Assembly: GCA_905250115.1 (NCBI GenBank)
Contig: CAJNOI010000049.1
Coordinates: 68,617-132,616 of the forward strand
Reading direction: 5' to 3'
DNA length: 64,000 nt
Source of the DNA: Adineta steineri
Taxonomy: Eukaryota; Rotifera; Eurotatoria; Adinetida; Adinetidae
In this document: one piece after another, positions 13,454 to 25,778 of the stretch
Layout of the letters: each line of letters opens with the position of its first letter
Numbering within the stretch: the first letter of the stretch is position 1
Program-made: the position numbers and the translations under genes
The notes under the pieces: generated by a model
Told to the model about the DNA's origin: nothing
What the model saw: only the letters and a program-made list of their open reading frames with translations
Databases searched by the model: none

Positions 13454-13469
13454 TAATATAAATTTTTTG

Positions 13470-13475
13470 AATAAA
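13470..13475 (+). terminator. Likely polyadenylation signal of the GPCR gene
   Basis: AATAAA lies 17 bp after the GPCR stop codon and before the convergent THOC6 gene. The signal is seen directly; cleavage itself is not. Confidence 0.45.
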
Positions 13476-13636
13476 TCAAATTTATTCTGTTTTAATATAT
13501 TGATGATGGTCGCGTTGGCAAAACTAACTTATTAAATAATCACTTTCATAAATTTATATAAAAATTTCTTATTTATATTTTTAACAAAGAAAAACCAACA
13601 ATTATTTTATTATATCAAAGTATATCTGAGAATATT

Positions 13637-14820
13637 TTATTTCGAAAATTCATAATGTCCAATTTTTCGAATATTTGCTTCTGTAATTGTAAATGAATCA
13701 ATATGATAATGACTACCACCTACAGCAATTTTAATATCTTCATTTTCTTTCATTGAAGTATTGTTTATTGTTGTAGCAATTGTATAAATGGGTGAGGGAG
13801 TTGTTGGACGACTTATTGTCATTGCTTGTTCATCACCATTTTTTGGTATTGAATATAATTTATTTGTTTCACCACCAACAAGTATTGTATCATCATCAGC
13901 TGAACATAATGCTAGAGAATAAATTGGTGTTGGAATAGAATTATAAACAAGTAATGGTTTTTGTTTTGTTGATGAACTTAACATAGCTAAATGCCAAAGT
14001 GATAATGGACATTCACCACCAATTACCAAACGATCTGTAGCCATATCAAATGCACAACAACTAATCCATTTTTTTGTTTCAATAGTATGAATTGGTTGAT
14101 GAGAAGATGATGATAAATCCCAAATTTTGCATGTTCCTACAAGACAATAATAATTTTACTCTAGTATTACAAAATTTTTCATAAAGTTCAAAAACATGGA
14201 GTATTCTTACCATCTTCTGAACAGGAAGCAACACGTTTTCCATCATTAGCAAATGCAACTTGATGTATAGTTCCTTTATGAGCTGCATCAACTGTTGTTA
14301 CTAATGTTTGTCGTTCAATATTTAATACTCTTAATGTTCCAGTACTTGATCCAACGATGATTTCATCTGTTTTTTGTTGTTGTTTTTTTGTTGGAGCTTG
14401 TACACAAACAAATATTTCATTAGGTCCACGTGCAAGATCAAATGAAAATGCATCCGATGGTAATGGCGTTGTTCTTTTATTTGATATTATATCCGACCAA
14501 CGATAACCTTGTACAAGTCCATTATGATTACTACCACCAACAACAATTAACATTCCATTAGCAGATGATGCAAGTGAAATACTATTATTATTATTATTGG
14601 ATATGGAATTATTTTGTGATTGATGTGTATTCGATAAAGTTGTAAGAAATATTGGTTTTGATGATATTTGAGGTGACGAATAAAATAATCCTAAACGACC
14701 TTGATCATCAGAAGCGATTAAACGTGTATTATCTGGCGAGAAAACAGCTGACATAATACAAGTATTAATTCGATCAATACTTGTATTGTATGAATCAAGA
14801 TAAGCAGTTGTTGAAGGCAT
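13637..14820 (-). CDS. THOC6: THO complex subunit 6, WD40 protein
   Basis: Two exons (14820-14211 and 14136-13637) give 369 residues. WD-like repeats include MSAVFSPDNTRLIASDDQGR, HQVAFANDGKRVASCSEDG and the junction repeat GTCKIWDLSS. The block KKWISCCAFDMATDRLVIGG followed by CPLSLWHLAML matches the THOC6 signature of a WIGC..GGGPALTLWHL type, and the C-terminal AVGGSHYHIDSFTI also aligns with THOC6. The protein should be nuclear and help couple transcription to mRNA export in the THO/TREX complex. The stop codon sits inside an AAATAAAAT sequence, so the poly(A) signal may overlap the stop. The gene converges with the GPCR (183 bp between stops) and starts 92 bp from the end of the hydrolase gene. 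Confidence 0.82.
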
Positions 14821-14912
14821 TCTATTAATTATGAAGATTTCTATCTAAAAAAAATAATCGAATAAATAGGATTACAAAAACAAAAAAAAAATAGTTTATT
14901 TTTATTAAAATA

Positions 14913-16032
14913 TTATTTCATATGTTGACGAATAAATGTAAAAAAATGTTGACGTGCATCATTTGTAGAAAATTTACTTGCAATTGTTCCATGTGTTGTC
15001 TTACCACCAATAATCTGATATTCAACCGGATATTTACATTGACGAAATTTTTCAACAAAACGTCGTGCATCAACTTCTAAACCCATATCAAATCGGGCTG
15101 ACATTACAAGAAATGGCGGTATTTCTTCATTCTCCTTTATATATTCAATAGGAGAATATTCAAGCATAGTTTTATCTTTTGGAAAAAGTAAACTACTTGA
15201 ATAAAGTATACGAAATACTATATTACGAAAATTATATTTGGAATCATGAGTTGGGTTCGATAATGAATAAATTCCACTCATAGCTATAACACCTCGAATT
15301 GATGATAATGGAAATTGATGACGTTCGAAATAAGACTTGTCAAGAGTAATTAAACTAATTAAATGGGCACCAGCGGAATGTCCAGAAAGAAATATTTGAT
15401 CAGGATCGGCTTGTGGATAATGTTCATTAATATGATCACGAATATAAACTAATGCAAGAGCTATGTCATCAACCATCTAAGTAAAACAAAAACATCTTTT
15501 CTTTGTTTCGAAAAGTTTATTTCAAACTTACATGATCAACATTAACTGGTTCTCGAACTCCATAAAAAAGTTTATAAGCATAAATAACTGCCATAAATGC
15601 GATATAGCCAGTAAAAAGTTGCCAAGAAAGGAAAGCAAGTGAAGGAATTGATATAATTATGCCAAATATGAGTGACCAAGTCAAAAATGAAAGAAGAGAA
15701 GGGCTTGCTAAACGATAGGATACAACAACGCCCACTAAACCTTCTTTAGCACATGTTCGACCAACTGATGGACCACCACGCCATTCATTTGTACGGCTAC
15801 CACGAACCCAACCACCACCATGAATATGAACAATAACTGGTACTTTCTTTTGAGTATCTCCTTCATCATTTGATGATAATAAATTTGTTGATGGCGCAGG
15901 AAGAAATATATCTAATTTATGATTAACATGCGCATCGGAACCGGAAAAATAAGCAACATCGCGAATAATTAAAGATGGATCATATTGTGGTGTGAGATGC
16001 AAACGACGAGCTAAAGAAGATAGAATGGACAT
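14913..16032 (-). CDS. Membrane-anchored alpha/beta-hydrolase esterase (isoprenylcysteine methylesterase-like)
   Basis: Two exons (16032-15532 and 15476-14913) give 354 residues. The oxyanion motif is HIHGGGWVRGS, the nucleophile elbow is GHSAGAH, the likely acid is in SARFDMGLEVDARRF and the His in GKTTHGTIAS, so the triad looks intact. Between the oxyanion motif and the nucleophile a hydrophobic hairpin (LTWSLIFGIIISIPSLAFL and then FTGYIAFMAVIYAYKLFYG) suggests membrane anchoring. This layout resembles isoprenylcysteine alpha-carbonyl methylesterase-like and related carboxylesterase/kynurenine-formamidase-like proteins. The natural substrate is not certain. The gene is head-to-tail with THOC6. 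Confidence 0.8.
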
Positions 16033-16370
16033 CTAAAATAGAGAATAGAAATCAACAATAAATTTCTATCAAACATTCAACTTTGGTCTCTTCTCTATAT
16101 TCGTTAAACAAAACAGTCTACTTAAAAGTATTATTTTATCCTTTCAATATTATGATTACCTTATATGTATTTATGAAAAAATAAAAAGAATGAATTTTGT
16201 TTTTTTCTTGAAGACTATATTCCATATATCAACTTATAATTATTGTAAAAAGAAACGGACATACACATAGCTATAAATAACAAAAACACAAACTAAGAAA
16301 GTGACAGAAAAAATAACTATAATGTTTTATGAATTTGTTCATTAGAATGAAAAAATAATTTAACATTAAA

Positions 16371-18924
16371 TTAATCTTTTTTAACTTTCGCATAAAGTTT
16401 TGGTGTATCAACTAAACCTTTTCCCATAAATAGTGTAACTACTAATGCTGTTATTGTTGCTGCACCCCAAAATAAAATATATGTCAGTTGTTCACCAAAT
16501 GACGTAGCAGGAATAAATAAATTAACAATACACATTGATAAAGCAAGAAACATTGTAATAGGTAATGCTAATAATTTTTTACTAGTTTCTTTACTTATTG
16601 GACATGTTTCTGGTGTATTTCCTTCATTTGATGATATACGATAATTACCCAAAAACAGATCAATACCATCCTTTTTTCATAAATAAATAAATAAAAAATA
16701 AGAACCGAGTGTTTATTTTACCTGTCGAAAACCATCGTAAAAATTATTGAAAACATAACGCATAAGTGAATTATAACCATCTTTGAGTAGACCCATTGTT
16801 GATCGTTGACCTGTTCTAAATATGCACAAGAAAAAAAACGAAAATTAAATTTCGTATATTTATTATTTTAAATAAACCTAGTAAAATCTGTTTTTAATGC
16901 ACCAGTTCCAGAATATTGAATACTAATAAAATCGGCATTATCAGCCCAAACTAAAAATCATTAAAAAAATCATTTAAAAATACAATCGAATTTAAAATTA
17001 CGTACTATTTTTAAATAGACTACTAAATTCAGCATATGCATCAATTTTTTCTCCATATTTAATGATATTATAATGTTGTAATTGTTTTTCTAAAATTCTT
17101 TTAGCAAATAAATTTTGAACAACATTTGTTCGATCAAGACAATCAATACAATTTGTACGAAATACACCAGTTTGTTGACATTGTAAAACACCATTTTTAG
17201 TTACAGCAAAATAACTAAATGAAAAATTAATAGAGATGTAAAAAATTTTCTTTTTTTGTTTCTTCAATACCCATAATCATCTTGATCAGCTATAGTACGA
17301 GCTAATAATATTGTTAAACGATCATACCGCATACCAGCACATTCTTTATGAAAATCGAAATCCTCAAATCTAATTTAATTAATAAAACTATTTTTCAAAT
17401 TTAAAAATAAAATTTTTACTTTAGATAAACTTTTTCACTTCCTTCATATAATTCACGATATTTTGAATTTAATTTGCCTTCGGCTCCATGATGATTTGTC
17501 TAAATAATCAAGAAATATATTATTGGATTGAGTTATTTGTTAAATTATCTTACAAGACTAATAAGAAATTGTTTACCATAATAACTTTCTTGTTCTTCAA
17601 AATGTTGTCGAAATGCAGTCATCTTTAATTTATTCATAGGAGATTATTTTAATTATACAAAAAACATTTCTTACATGATTATTCGATGGCAAAACAATTA
17701 CTTTTGGTTTATATCGAAGATTAGGTAATTGTGACCAATAACAAGGTATTGATCCACGTATCTAATAAAAGAAATTATTAAAATGACAGGATCAAAACTT
17801 GATCTATCGTATGTATATATATATTTACTTGAACATAAGAACAAAGAACATCATCCATTTGAAGAATTTGTTCAGTTTCAACATAATTTGCAACCTGACC
17901 ATCATCATTAATACCACGAATAAATAATCTTAATAAAAACAAAAATCTTGTATTCGTTATAGACTAAATATGAAATTCATACCTTGTACCTGCTCGATGA
18001 GTACTTCTTCGTGAAATTACCCCATAAGTAAATGAATGTCCATTAATATTCAATTTATTAATTGCAATAACTATATTAAAAAAAATAAAAGTTTTTTTTT
18101 TATTTATTTCGTATTAATTTACATCCATGTATAATTGGTAGAATAAATTGAGCAGTTATTTTATTATTAGAAAATCCTTTAAGCAGATAATGATTCCAAA
18201 CAAAACGTTGATCAGCACGTTCAATAATTGATTGAGATTTAAAATTTGATGGTGATGTTTGAAGACGTTGAAATGTATGTGTTAGATCATATGTATAAGA
18301 GAAATAAAATGCTTCTGTATGTAGAACTATTTCAATCATTGATAAATATTTTGTATTATATTTTATCTAATAAAATAAAATAAGAGAATAGTTGTTTTTA
18401 TAATACAAAATATTTTTTGTCATACTTGATGTTCAGTTAAATGTGACATAGAACGTACATATGGTATAACATCAGTTGTTCCAACTTTATAAATTCTATG
18501 TCCATTAATATTACCTATATGTATCTTAGATGTTATGACAATTAAATATGAACCAGAAATTAAATGAATTGTTCCAATAATCCCATGAATAGATCGTTGT
18601 TCGGATCCATCAACTTTTGGTAATGTATCTGATAGGAAATAGAAAATAAATATATATTCGAGTGTCAAAATATAGTTTTTACTATGAAGTCGTATGTCTT
18701 CACTTGTTCGATCAATTGAAAGGAATTCTTTTGCATTGCGTATGTTAGGTTGAACAACAAAAAAATCAGATAATATATGACTAGAAAAGGCAAGAGAAGA
18801 ATATGAAGAAATATGTCATGAATTTCATTTCAAATTACAGTGTAAAAGTATCCATAATATTTTGCTGTTGTTCATTATTTGCAGCAATCCATGACGAAAC
18901 TGATGTATCGGTTGTTGTTGACAT
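16371..18924 (-). CDS. SACM1L: Phosphoinositide phosphatase SAC1
   Basis: About fourteen short exons encode a full SAC1. The N-lobe begins [17 protein letters not shown] and continues [35 protein letters not shown] and [17 protein letters not shown]. The catalytic CX5R loop is [16 protein letters not shown], intact. It is followed by [17 protein letters not shown] and [18 protein letters not shown]. Two C-terminal membrane segments ([19 protein letters not shown] and [20 protein letters not shown]) anchor it in ER/Golgi. The last residues KVKKD form a KXKXX COPI retrieval signal, as in human SAC1. The enzyme hydrolyses PI4P at the ER and Golgi. I use the ATG at 18924; an in-frame upstream exon may extend it (next entry). 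The gene is divergent from the voltage-sensor gene. Confidence 0.95.
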
Positions 18925-19055
18925 AGTTAGTGTTTTACTTGAAAAAAATATATAAATAAAATGATAATAATAATAAAAATAATAGAATGCGTAGACAATT
19001 ACGATGATAAACAAATAATGGATAGGAAAGATTTAACAACGAATAGAATCTAAAC

Positions 19056-19174
19056 CTTAGCTGATTGTTAAGGAAAGTTTTTATACATAAACTTGCGCCA
19101 TCTTCAGTAAATGGCATGTGAATAACAGAATCATCAAATCTGATTTTTAACGATAGTTTTTCATTGAAATACAT
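19056..19174 (-). CDS. Possible upstream coding exon of SAC1 (N-terminal extension)
   Basis: From an ATG at 19174, with an in-frame TGA immediately before it, an open frame encodes about 40 residues (LKIRFDDSVIHMPFTEDGAS and more). It ends at a possible donor after CAGCTAAG. Splicing to the acceptor before 18937 (TTTTCAAG) keeps the frame and runs through SKTLT into the MSTTTDTS start at 18924. Either SAC1 has a longer N-terminus here or this is a 5' UTR exon that happens to be open. The donor GTTTAG is weak. I recognise no family in the segment. Confidence 0.35.
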
Positions 19175-19696
19175 TCATCTACATCAAATTCAGTTTTGAT
19201 TAATACCGCGTTTATATTAAGTGGTCTAATCATTTGAAAAAAAAAGATTTGTTTAAATATAACTCATGAATTCCGGATTTTTTCTCCTATTATTATTTTT
19301 GAATGATAACAGTTTGATAATTAAATATTTTTCAAGTTCATTTTCTACTTCTTAATATCTCCATGAGAAACTGATAATTTTTCAATAGTTAAAAGAAACT
19401 ATAATAATTTTATTCGATAATAGGGTTAGATAATCGTATGGTTGTATTCGAATGTTATAATAATTTATTGTATCGTCAATTTAACTTACGAAAATTAGTT
19501 GACCAAAATGCTCATCTTGGTCAAAGGCATATAAGTAGATGATGCAACCGTGAACACAACTCGTATATGCAATAGAACGAAAGATAAAACTCATTCTTCT
19601 CCTAGGTATATCGGCTACACAAGGTCATTAAAATTTATCGAAAAAAAAAGAAAGAGAATAATTATTTTTCATTTACCTTTTTTTTGTTATACATAA
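19175..19696. promoter_or_regulatory. Shared intergenic region between divergent SAC1 and voltage-sensor genes
   Basis: About 520 bp separates the two divergent genes, so it probably carries both promoters. No defined element can be named. Confidence 0.4.
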
Positions 19697-20632
19697 ATGA
19701 AAACTATGCTCAAAGAATCTCAACGATCAAATTCAACAAGTCTAAGCATCGTAGCTAATCAATCAAATTATATATCTCAATGGTGGAATCAACGATTTGC
19801 TCATCAAAAACGTCTCGAAATATCTCTTGAACATGTTCTTTTTCATCTAGTTATTACCTTACTAGTCATTATTCAATGTACGACTATTATAATTGAAATT
19901 CTCTTTTATAATATTAAACATCAATATGAATGTAATGTACCACCATATTCTTCCAATGATTATATATATAAAAAGACTTATCATCTTCAATATGGTCTTG
20001 AAATATGTCATTATACATCCTTATGTATTTTATCATTCTTTATATTTGAATTAATTTTAAAAATCTATGCACTTGGTTTTCATTATTGGAGTTCGAAAGA
20101 AAATCATATATTAGATTATTTCGATGCGTTTCTCATTATTTTTTCATTTGCAGTAGAAATTTATTTTTGTATTGTTGATAAAGAATCAATTATTGTACAT
20201 TCAACTATTCTTATTATCGTACTTCGTCTATGGCATTTATTAAGAATTACTAATGGTTAGTAAAATTTAATGATTATTATTCTAAATTAAAATTTTTATA
20301 TTTTAGTTATTATTCGTTATTTTCAAAAAGGTCAAGAATTTAAAACAATTCGTCAACGACGTCATTCGGAAAGATATGCTGAAGCTATTTTATTAATTCC
20401 ATCAAGTATTCAAATAATCCTTGATTTAATGCAAGAAAAAACTGAATATTTACGATATGATATTTGTATTGAACAATCTTTAATTACTCGTTTTGAAAAT
20501 ATTGATAGAAAATGTCAAGATGCTTTCGATAATTATTATGGTAATGAAATGAAACTCGTATCGGAAATACAAAAACTTCATCTTATTCCTAGAAGAAGAA
20601 AATATAAAAAAAATCATTCAGTTGCTGTTTAA
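19697..20632 (+). CDS. Hv1/TMEM266-like voltage-sensor domain protein
   Basis: Two exons (19697-20255 and 20307-20632) give 294 residues with four membrane segments and no pore domain. S1 is FHLVITLLVIIQCTTIIIEI, S2 HYTSLCILSFFIFELILKIY, S3 LDYFDAFLIIFSFAVEIYF, S4 ILIIVLRLWHLLRITN. S2 Glu118 and Lys122 and S3 Asp143 match human Hv1 Glu153, Lys157 and Asp174. S4 has Arg177, His180, Arg183 and Asn186 at the RLWRVARIIN positions, so the middle arginine is His. The selectivity Asp112 of Hv1 corresponds to Gln60 and S1 has no Asp. The C-terminal part is charged and probably helical. It could be a non-conducting sensor like TMEM266 or a channel of altered selectivity. The gene ends 80 bp from the convergent GPCR. 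Confidence 0.8.
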
Positions 20633-20712
20633 ATAAATTCATTCATTTATTTATTTAGTTGTTATAATAAAATTAGAATTATTTTATTGAAAAAACGAAA
20701 CAGTTTTTATAT

Positions 20713-21699
20713 TTATTGATTATTTAAAAATGTTGTATTTACACGAATATTAGGATTTAAATTTGAATTGGGAATGATTTGAAGTGGAGCAATTCGATGA
20801 ATTGGATTTATTTTGTTGAATAATCGAATAAGTTCTTGTCTATAAACTTTCGCGGATAGAATATATGAGAAAAAAGGTACTGTAAATGAAAGATAAAATG
20901 GTAATTTACAGATAATAGTAATGTAATAAAATTGAAGTGTAAATCGAAATGAAACTGGTAAAATTAACATGAAAAAAACTACACAAAACGGTAAAGTAAG
21001 TATAGTATGAATACCTACTTGAAGTAAAAGCATTCGAGAAAGTTGTCTTTCAGTTCGACGAAAATGTGTTATTCGATTGGAGATAATACGTGCTTGATTT
21101 GTATTTTTAATAGTTAAAAGGCCAAAAATAATCATACAGATAGGTGCCATTATTACATATAAAACAATGTCCATAGTTAGGAAAATTTGGCTGAATAATG
21201 AATTTGAAATTATAATACATTGTGGTATTCCATCTTGCACTATATCAAATGCTATGAAAGATCCAGCAAATAAAAATGCAAGTACAGAAATGAGAAATCC
21301 AATAACTTGTCGTGCTTTTCGAATATCACTGAATCGTCGTAATCGAACATAGATCGAACTAGCTGTATATCGATCAATCGATGCAAGTACAATTAAATAG
21401 ACCGATATATTAGGACATAGATTAAGTAGATAACTGGAAAGTTTACAAAAGAAATTTGATTGTAAACTCAAATTAAGTTGATATCCATCAGCTAGTAGAT
21501 TGTTAAGAAGAATCATAGTAGAATAGAAGAGATTAACAAAAGCCATAGAAAGAAAATAAAGAGAACATGCGTGACGATTTAATGTTGATCTTGATAATAT
21601 AATGATATTTAACAAATTATTCACCGTACCAATTGTCATAATTATTGGAATCGTAACTCGTGTTGCTTGAATAGCAAAATTTATTAGAGCGTCTGTCAT
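20713..21699 (-). CDS. Intronless rhodopsin-family GPCR, orphan
   Basis: A single exon of 328 codons with seven hydrophobic segments. Visible landmarks: TM1 GTVNNLLNIIILSR, a TM2/ECL1 region with FFCKLSSYLLN, TM3 end LIVLASIDRYTASS (DRY), the basic ICL3 ITHFRRTERQLSRMLLLQ, TM6 IHTILTLPFCVVFFML with P but no W, and TM7 ending LSFTVPFFSYILSAKVYRQE, where NPxxY is replaced by VPFFSY. Cys in the first and second extracellular loops could form the usual disulfide. It looks like a lineage-expanded peptide-receptor family. The lack of introns among intron-rich neighbours suggests retroposition or a single-exon family. The ligand is unknown. Confidence 0.82.
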   Translation of the reverse strand: MTDALINFAIQATRVTIPIIMTIGTVNNLLNIIILSRSTLNRHACSLYFLSMAFVNLFYSTMILLNNLLADGYQLNLSLQSNFFCKLSSYLLNLCPNISVYLIVLASIDRYTASSIYVRLRRFSDIRKARQVIGFLISVLAFLFAGSFIAFDIVQDGIPQCIIISNSLFSQIFLTMDIVLYVIMAPICMIIFGLLTIKNTNQARIISNRITHFRRTERQLSRMLLLQVGIHTILTLPFCVVFFMLILPVSFRFTLQFYYITIICKLPFYLSFTVPFFSYILSAKVYRQELIRLFNKINPIHRIAPLQIIPNSNLNPNIRVNTTFLNNQ

Positions 21700-23820
21700 T
21701 ACTTCCTTTTCTCTTCCAAGTTAGAAATGAAATACAAATGCTTTGACTTTGTTGGCAAACTTAATAGAAAACATTATATAGGTCGAAAAATTCTATATTA
21801 ATTATTTAAAATACAAGAAAAAAATAAAATGATTTGAATGGATCTCTTGTTCTTTTTATCCTACATATTTTATATAGTTTAAAAATAGTATGTATTTTGT
21901 CACCTGATAAACATATAATAATTATCAATTATTATGATAGTCTGTTGATCATAGGACGTTTTGAACTTAGACTGTTGGGTACATGACTTTTGTCTACATA
22001 AACGAATAATTATCACTAATCAGCAGTGTTTTCTACAGAATGCTCTCAACAAAAAATAGAAACGGAAATGTGACTGTCATCAGTTTAATGATGTATTATG
22101 ATTCTCAGTTACAAAACTATGATCTCGAATTTTGTAAGCACATGATCGAGCGTGTGTCTGGATTTAGAAAACTTTCTATGATTAATAACGGTCAAACAAA
22201 ATACTATCATTTAAATCGATGAGAATGATCAAAATTTCTTTTGTTTTGTATTAATGAATAATATTTCTGATATGACGTAAGTTCTATACATCCTTTGTTT
22301 TTGTCTATTTAACATGCCGAGGCTTATGTTAGCATATTTTATTCAAAACAAGTTCCCATCATGACAGCATTCATCACTATGATTTATTTGTGTGAATGTA
22401 AATAATTAACTTGGAAAGATAACTGTACACAGATATTTTAAAAAATCTTTACTTTTGATAATATTTCAATTACAAATGTTTGATTCAAATCACGTCAATT
22501 GTTATATATAAATCTTGCTTAGTTTTTGATTCATATTATCAGCTATGGATTACAAAGTTCATATTAGTATATTATTTTATATAAGAATAATTTATGTAGA
22601 TGTCAGACATTCTTTTTGAAAAGTAGAGCATTCGATATAATACTATATCACCTCTTGTTATTCAATATGATAGTCTATTTGAAAAACATGATTAATGCAT
22701 CGTATTATATCTAACACATCTTTAAAACAGGTTGTTACAAAAGAAAGTTTAAATATAACGTTAAGAATTTAAAGATGACTATTTAATGTTATTTAATTCT
22801 ATACATTTTATAGAAATATGTATTATTTATCGCTCTTTACTTGAAAATCTTTTTTATAAATAGACTTCAATCATAATATATTCTTTACATGACTTCATAT
22901 TTATCAGCATATCTTTTGAAAGATATATAGAAGAATACATAGTTGAATATAAATTTTCTTCCTTTTAGGATAAGATGACATTCATAATACAAAAGATAAA
23001 GAACATTTTAATCTATTTTGAGATTTAACAAAAGAATTTTTGAATGCATAGAGCAATTAATGATGCTGAATTAGAACAATAATTATTAGTAAATTATTCT
23101 TGTTAATGTAATGACAATTTATAGATGTGTTCTCTATAAAATATTCTCAACCCATACATATGAACTAAAAATTCGTAGTGTAAAAATAAATTTCAATTGC
23201 ACATAAAAACTGATATATCCTATAGATTTAATGGAAAGGTCTATCACTTTCCCATACTGAAGTAAACTATTCATGTAGTTTATTAGCATGTCAACATACT
23301 TGATATTTAAGTAATCACTGCTCTTCAAACTTTTTTTATGTCAATCTCTTTATACAACTAATCTATATGTCAGCGATAACACAAAAATATTGACATAATA
23401 AATTTGACATCACTTTAACAATCATAAATACTACTACACTAGCATCGAAATGTTAAAGAATCGGTATTCTCTTACAATTGCCCTTCTGTACTTGGTGACT
23501 TGTTTAATATTATAAAAAAAACAATATTGTATATTCAATATGTTGTACATTGAACTATATACCATAAGTAATGAATAGTAGAGTGATGCATCAATTATAT
23601 ACATGCCTTGATCTTTTTCCTGAATTATCTACAAGTTAAAATAGACTATATTTATATATCGAATTATATGAATCAGTCAAAATGTCATTGTTTTTTATTA
23701 TCATTATTAGAATCAATATTAAACATTACATTCGAAACACACAATAAATATAAAAATATCATGAAGATGAATAGAGTAAAATTAATACATATGGACGGTA
23801 TCATTATCATCAAGTTATAC
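21700..23820. other. Intergenic region
   Basis: About 2.1 kb of A/T-rich DNA between the GPCR start and the PX-SH3 stop. Short open frames (22040-22222, 23134-23328, 23608-23859) show no motif. Nothing is supported. Confidence 0.55.
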
Positions 23821-25778
23821 TCATTGTCCGTTGAATTTTTTTACAAGATCTTTTACTGATTGTAGTACCGATTCCTGATTGTAACTTATAGGACGGATAG
23901 GACTCGAAACTGGAACTTGTTTTTGAGTTATTATTTTTTCTACTGGTTGTTCTATTTTTACAAATGTTGCATAATTATCATTTATTGAAGTTTGATCTTC
24001 TAAATTTTCATAAATTGAATCTATTGGCTTATTTTCTTGTTCTTGAATTTGTCTATTTATTGAAATATTAGGAACTATATTAGATGATTGCTTATTTATA
24101 CTCGCATAAATGTCATCCAGAATCGGTTCCTAGAGAAGATAATAAATGAAATAATATAAAAGAATATTTTTCTGATACTTTTTGTAGAAAATTTGCTGGT
24201 ATCCATGTTAGAACATGATCACTTTTCATTCGTCTTCCAAACCACCATCCACTTGAATGCTTACTATGTATTTCAATAAGATCACCTCGTTTAAATGATA
24301 AATGATCTCCAGTATTATCTATAAAATCACTATGAATATAATATAATTCTGGATTAGTACTATTTGATAATTCTGTATGATATTCATTATCATCATCATC
24401 GTCATCATCCTGTATAAAAATAAATAGCTAATGAATGTATTTAGTTTTTATCATACCCAATCGGAATCATATAAATCATGCGACATACCATCTATCAATA
24501 TTGAAAAATTTAGATATATATATCTTTTTAAACTAGAAAATTTACTTATGATGATTTCGGGAGTATGTTGTCCTTCCCACGATGATAAATATATTGCCGG
24601 AAAATGGCCAGTCATACCATTAAATCTATAATACATAAACCCGTTTCAATTTTTGATAATAAATTTAAAAACAAACTCTTACTTAACTGTCCACCATCCA
24701 CTAAATGATTTCTCAATCACTGTTACAAATGAACCTTGATCTAATGTTAGCTCATCTTGACCTTGTCCTTCATATTTATTATTCACAACATATATTTCGT
24801 CTACATAACAAGAATACAAACATGCACTTGAATACTCGTTCTTTTTTTTTATTTCTTACTAAGTGTTTTTTCAATAACCTTTTCTTCACGAGCACCTTGT
24901 TGTAATTCAGATGGTTGTAAATAAGTACCTGGTACAAAACCTGTTTGATCACCATTTTGAACAAACCACCAACCTAAAATATATATTTTGAAACAAATTC
25001 TTTTTTTTGTAATATTTATATCTATAAAATAAACCATTTTCATGTTTTTGAAGTACTTGAACAATATTATTTCGTTTCAGTGACATTTCAAGTTTATCTG
25101 TAGCAGTAAAATCATCTAAACATCGATAAGTTTCTAGTTTTGCTGGTCCACTTATAGCTAATGATGATTTTCTTATGATTTTTTTTTCATGTACAATAGA
25201 TTCAATTGGTTGTTGTACATCAGTTGATAATGGATGAAAAAACTCAAGTATTGGACAAGATCGAGATATATGTTGAGGTAATGAAATTAAAGTCTGCATA
25301 ATTAAATTAAAATATATAAATTTCAAAAGAAATCATGGACAAATACTTGGCAATATTCATCAAGCATTTGTTTTCGTTCTAAAGCAATTTGACGTATTTG
25401 ACTGCGACCAAGAATAATTTTACCAGGAAGAAATGGAATTTGATGTAATTGCTTATCACTATTCGATTGCATGGGTGTTTCAGCAAAGAAATCAAGTAAT
25501 TTACACTAAAAACTATCGATTAAGATCTTATTCATATGTAATAAAAATTACTTGAAGATCAAAAAATTGTGCATAACGTCGATAGATAATAAATAGATTT
25601 GAAGGATTTGACCAAGTCACTTGTATAACATAGACCTGAATGAATAAAAGTCTTTTCTTATTATATTTTTATTTAAATATACATAATGTTTTGGTCCTGG
25701 TTTATATCGTTTTTCAACGTCAAGTATTTTAACATTTCCGACATATCCGATCTTAGATGAAGATTCTTTATTTGTCAT
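23821..25778 (-). CDS. PX domain and triple SH3 adaptor (Tks/p47phox-like)
   Basis: Multi-exon gene. The N-terminal PX domain (VYVIQVTWSNPSNLFIIYRR, then LPGKIILGRSQIRQIALERK and ISRSCPILEFF) binds phosphoinositides in its family. Three SH3 domains follow: one with YRCLDDFTATDKLEMSL and GWWFVQNGDQTGFVPGTYL, one with YEGQGQDELTLDQGSFVTVI and GWWTVKFNGMTGHFPAIYL, one with DNTGDHLSFKRGDLIEI and GWWFGRRM..TWIPANFL. Between the second and third lies an Asp run. The tail has IYASI, IYENL and YATF tyrosine sites. PX plus several SH3 is the layout of Tks4/Tks5 and of the NADPH-oxidase organisers p47phox/NOXO1; three SH3 does not decide between them. The ATG follows directly on an acceptor (TTTTAG), so a 5' UTR exon lies upstream. 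Confidence 0.85.
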
